Source of the DNA: Ilumatobacter sp.
Lineage (GTDB): Bacteria > Actinomycetota > Acidimicrobiia > Acidimicrobiales > Ilumatobacteraceae
Direction: 5' to 3'
Length of the DNA: 5,800 nucleotides
Assembly (NCBI GenBank): GCA_029263275.1
Contig: JAJCXU010000060.1
Location: forward strand, 1-5,800
The position numbers were made by a program, and so were the translations under genes. The notes beneath the pieces were generated by a model, which saw only the letters and a program-made list of their open reading frames with translations, did no database searches and was not told where the DNA came from. Shown here one piece after another: positions 1 to 5,800 of the stretch; positions within the stretch are counted from its first letter, which is position 1; each line of letters begins with the position of its first letter.

Positions 1-578
1 CAGCCGATGGCCTTGCGGATGAAGAAGTCGGTGTCACCAGCGCGAGCCAGTGAATAGGCGAAGAGCCGATCGAGGTCGGTGTCGTCTTTGGCGCGCAGTT
101 GATGGAGGATGGCGGTGCGGGCAATCCACAGGTTCTCGCTCGTGACCCACTCGTCCATGACCGGCACGGTCTCGGGGTGGCGCATCACGATCGAGCCCAC
201 CGGCCACGACGCCAGTGAGTCGACGGTGTCCCACCATGAATGGGTGGTGATCAGGTCGGCGAGTGGGGCAAGTGCTGTCGGGCCGAGGTGGCGATGGCCA
301 GCCTTCAACGCGTCGGCACCGAGATAGTGGAACTCGCGCTCAGGTTCCATCCAGCACGACTGGGCAAACGCGACCAGTGCGTCCTGGTCGCTCCGTCGTG
401 CAGCGGCCAGCGCGTCGTGGCACACCGCCCGACGGGCCGGAGTCTTCACCCCGATGAACTGGAAACGGTCCTTCATGTACGCCCGCATGATCGGGGCGTC
501 GCCCGGAACGGCGGCGGCCTCGAGTTGGGAGCGGAGTGCAGCGAGGTCGATGGATGAGAGTGAGGGTGTGACGGTCAC
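1..578 (-). CDS. alkD: AlkD-family DNA alkylation repair protein (HEAT-like repeat DNA glycosylase), C-terminus cut by window edge
   Basis: The first 192 codons of a minus-strand gene are visible; the reading frame stays open to the window's left edge. The family excises N3- and N7-alkylated purines from DNA using a superhelix of helical repeats. Recognition rests on family motifs: FIGVKTPARR (residues 41-50), EREFHYLGADAL (80-91), THSWWDTVDSLA (112-123), NLWIARTAILHQL (149-161) and FFIRKAIG (185-192), followed by an incomplete codon TG that fits Trp. By motif, W116, D120 and R154 correspond to the Trp, catalytic Asp and Arg of the Bacillus cereus AlkD active site, and the cut codon would supply the last Trp, so the site looks intact. 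The GTG start at 578-576 leaves a normal-length N-terminus and overlaps the upstream transporter's stop by four bases (GTGA). The family is usually about 220-240 residues, so only a short C-terminal part is missing. Family is confident; lesion specificity is inferred. Confidence 0.9.
   Translation of the reverse strand, partial: MTVTPSLSSIDLAALRSQLEAAAVPGDAPIMRAYMKDRFQFIGVKTPARRAVCHDALAAARRSDQDALVAFAQSCWMEPEREFHYLGADALKAGHRHLGPTALAPLADLITTHSWWDTVDSLASWPVGSIVMRHPETVPVMDEWVTSENLWIARTAILHQLRAKDDTDLDRLFAYSLARAGDTDFFIRKAIG
575..578 (-). other. GTGA stop/start overlap joining the MFS gene to the alkD-like gene
   Basis: On the minus strand the bases GTGA contain the start codon GTG (578-576) of the alkD-like gene and the stop codon TGA (577-575) of the transporter. 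Four-base overlaps of this kind are typical of translationally coupled genes in one operon. The alkD-like gene has no room for its own promoter outside the transporter's coding sequence. Co-transcription is inferred. Confidence 0.85.
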
Positions 579-1807
579 TCGGAGATGATCTCACGACGGT
601 TCGAGTCGGTGCCGAGCGAGAAGAGGAGGGCAGCGCCGGGGATGACGGCGAGGAGCGCTGCGGCGGGGCCGTAGCTCCCGAAGCCTGTCTGGGCGACGGC
701 AAGCAGGACCGGGCCAACGGCGGACGCCACCACGTTGAGGAAGGTCAGCAACCCCTGGATCGACCCGAGGTTGCCGGTGCCGAACCACGACGGCAACAGC
801 GTGCCGACCCCGGTTCGTACAGCACCACCCATCCCTCCGAGCGCAACGGCATAGATGATGGCGATGGCTCCTGGGGCCATGACGCCGGCCACGAGGTGAG
901 CGATGACCAGGAGGGCCATGCCAGCCGACGGCACATAGCGAGTTCCCAGCCGGTCGGACAGGTACCCGACGAACAGACCGGCGAGCGTCGACCCCAAGAC
1001 CTGCGGGATGAACAGCGTGGCCGCCGACGACGCGGAGATCCCGGCTTCACCCATCAGGTCGATCTGATGGAAGTTGAGGGCGGTACCGAGCATGCCCGCG
1101 GCAGCACTCACCGAGGCGAGCATCCAGAACGATCGAGTGCGCACTGCCTCGGACCGCGTGAACGATCCATCCGATGCGACTGGTGGTGGCGCTTCGGTGC
1201 CTCGGCGGACGGTGGTTCCGGTCGGGAGCGACCGCAGTCCGAACCATCCAATCGGCACCACGGTGAGCGCGATGAAGCCGGCTGAGTACAGCCAGGCGTC
1301 GCGCCAGCCGACCCCGTCGATCGTTGCGTTGAGCGCCACGGGTACCAGCGCCATCAACCCGCTGGTGACCATCGAGAAGATCCCGATCGCGGTGCCGCGC
1401 TGGCGGGTGAACGACAGCGCCACGGTCACGTTCGAAACGAGCGTCAGCGACCCCTGCCCGAGGAACCTGATGCCAGCAAACCCGATGGCGAGCCACACGA
1501 GTCCGTTGACGAAGCTCATGTTGACCAGTGCCGCGGCGAAGAGTGCGCCGATGATGACCTGCATGACGCGTACGCCGCGGCCGTCGACGAGCTTGCCAAT
1601 CGTGGGCAGCGCGGCAGCGCCGGCCAATGTGCCGACGAGGTAGGCGCCGCTGACCTGGGATCGGCTGAGGCTGAGGTCGTCGACGAAGAAGTCGATGAAC
1701 ACCGACACACCAATCGTCTGTCCGGGTCCGGTCAGCGCCGCGGTGATGCTGGCCCACGCCAGGATGATCCACCCGCCGGACGCGAATTCAGATCGCGGGG
1801 TCGTCAC
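575..1807 (-). CDS. Major facilitator superfamily (MFS) transporter, substrate unknown
   Basis: This encodes an inner-membrane secondary transporter of about 410 residues with about 12 predicted hydrophobic helices. Counted from GTG 1807, they lie near 12-33, 51-70, 81-98, 101-119, 139-161, 171-190, 225-245, 263-283, 292-311, 312-330, 350-373 and 379-399, split 6+6 by a hydrophilic loop at about 191-225. MFS motif A is seen after TM2 as GKLVDGRGVR (71-80) and is repeated after TM8 as GYLSDRLGTR. TM1 ends in TGPGQTIGVSVF, and TM7 leads into NFHQIDLMGEAGIS. Both resemble the oxalate/formate and monocarboxylate-like MFS branch, but this does not fix a substrate. The frame is open upstream to 2212, into antisense kgd, so the start is uncertain. 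GTG 1807 gives a usual MFS N-terminus and has a weak GGTGG ten bases ahead; GTG 1849, GTG 1855 and GTG 1933 are alternatives. It lies upstream of, and overlaps, the alkD-like gene, and is divergent from kgd. Confidence 0.88.
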   Translation of the reverse strand: MTTPRSEFASGGWIILAWASITAALTGPGQTIGVSVFIDFFVDDLSLSRSQVSGAYLVGTLAGAAALPTIGKLVDGRGVRVMQVIIGALFAAALVNMSFVNGLVWLAIGFAGIRFLGQGSLTLVSNVTVALSFTRQRGTAIGIFSMVTSGLMALVPVALNATIDGVGWRDAWLYSAGFIALTVVPIGWFGLRSLPTGTTVRRGTEAPPPVASDGSFTRSEAVRTRSFWMLASVSAAAGMLGTALNFHQIDLMGEAGISASSAATLFIPQVLGSTLAGLFVGYLSDRLGTRYVPSAGMALLVIAHLVAGVMAPGAIAIIYAVALGGMGGAVRTGVGTLLPSWFGTGNLGSIQGLLTFLNVVASAVGPVLLAVAQTGFGSYGPAAALLAVIPGAALLFSLGTDSNRREIISE

Positions 1808-2037
1808 GTCGTCGGTGCCACCCGATCCGACATCCGAACTCGTCCCCACCGTCACTGCCGCAGTCTGCCGTCCCGCACCCCCGACGACTCCCGCCTCTTC
1901 CAAAAATGATGCGAGCCGGCCCGCTGAGGGCACGTTCGCAACAGATTTCGGACTGGTGGAGGGGTGGGGGACGCGTGATGGGGGAGGGGAGGCGGATGGG
2001 ATGAGTGGGGTTGGAGCCGGGGAGTAGCCTGCAGGGC
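1808..2037. other. Divergent intergenic region between the MFS-alkD operon and kgd
   Basis: This stretch should hold the promoters for both directions. The only AT-richer patches are around 1899-1912 (CCAAAAATGATG) and 1937-1950 (GCAACAGATTTCGG). Neither supports a convincing -35/-10 pair on either strand: the best -10-like hexamers, AATGAT on plus and CATCAT on minus, match the consensus at four of six positions and lack a TTGACA-like partner at proper spacing. If the transporter really starts at 1849, 1855 or 1933, the gap shrinks accordingly. The kgd-proximal third is very G-rich and is listed separately. No operator, riboswitch or terminator was recognised. Confidence 0.5.
1961..2022 (+). 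other. G-run cluster (possible G-quadruplex-forming tract) in the kgd upstream region
   Basis: Seven runs of three or more G occur on the plus strand within 62 bases: 1961-1964, 1966-1970, 1980-1984, 1986-1989, 1998-2000, 2007-2010 and 2019-2022. Loops between successive runs are 1, 9, 1, 8, 6 and 8 bases, so four-run combinations fit a relaxed G-quadruplex rule but not a strict 1-7-base loop rule. The tract ends about 15 bases before the preferred kgd start. Its purine-rich runs also give several Shine-Dalgarno-like GGAGG/GGGGAG matches. Whether it folds or has any regulatory role is unknown. Confidence 0.45.
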
Positions 2038-5712
<3,675 letters not shown>

Positions 5713-5800
5713 TAGACAGCCCAGCGGCAGATCGAGGCGCGCGCTGAGCTCGGCGATGTCGGGCACGGGTATGCCGACTTGGTTGGTCTCCAAGCCCATG
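5713..5800. other. Short tail downstream of kgd, no assignable gene
   Basis: After the tandem stop there are 85 bases to the window edge. A weak 5-bp inverted repeat, CAGCG (5722-5726) with CGCTG downstream, is separated by about 15 bases and has no T-run, so it is not a convincing terminator. Two readings remain open. On plus, ATG at 5756 begins an open frame (MSGTGMPTWLVSKPM) to the edge. On minus, a frame open from the edge reads GIPVPDIAELSARLDLPL, with G/C-rich third positions, and continues antisense into kgd until a TGA at 5625-5623. A real minus gene would overlap the kgd 3' end by about 90 bases, which is uncommon. Neither can be assigned from this window. Confidence 0.3.

Noticed and set aside
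1047..1772. Overlapping 241-codon minus frame and 189-codon plus frame inside the MFS gene
   Set aside because: Both are alternative frames of the transporter, whose own frame shows twelve membrane segments and MFS motif A. The alternatives show Arg-rich or featureless translations.
1899..1950. Sigma-70-like promoters in the AT-richer patches of the divergent region
   Set aside because: The -10-like hexamers match only four of six consensus positions and no -35 box stands at 16-18 bases.
5722..5745. Candidate rho-independent terminator after kgd
   Set aside because: The stem is only five base pairs with a loop of about 15 bases and no following T-run.

Overview
The window is high-GC DNA with G/C-rich third codon positions. 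Its dominant gene is an actinobacterial-type fused 2-oxoglutarate decarboxylase/dehydrogenase (Kgd, also called OdhA or SucA). That enzyme carries an E2-like succinyltransferase domain and a full E1 (ThDP) module on one chain, an arrangement characteristic of Actinomycetota. The moderately high GC and the protein flavour are compatible with a lineage outside the classical mycobacteria and streptomycetes, perhaps Acidimicrobiia. That finer placement is a guess.

Layout from left to right: (1) positions 1-578, minus strand, hold the N-terminal 192 residues of an AlkD-family DNA alkylation repair protein that runs off the left edge. (2) Positions 575-1807, minus strand, hold a 12-TM major facilitator transporter whose TGA stop overlaps the GTG start of the AlkD gene in a GTGA tetranucleotide, so the two are very probably one operon (transporter first, repair gene second). 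(3) Positions 1808-2037 are a divergent intergenic region, about 230 bp with the starts chosen here, containing a strikingly G-rich tract on the plus strand just ahead of kgd. (4) Positions 2038-5712, plus strand, hold kgd, complete at 1,224 codons and ending in tandem stops TGA TAG. (5) Positions 5713-5800 are a tail too short to assign.

Functionally, kgd is central metabolism: decarboxylation of 2-oxoglutarate and succinyl transfer in the TCA cycle. The divergent transporter-AlkD pair is an accessory unit of unknown substrate and has no obvious biochemical link to the TCA cycle. I see no mobile element, CRISPR array, tRNA or rRNA. The window looks like ordinary chromosomal core sequence, and I do not find a convincing new biological system in it. 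The most interesting points are the coupled transporter/AlkD pair and the G-run cluster in the kgd leader.
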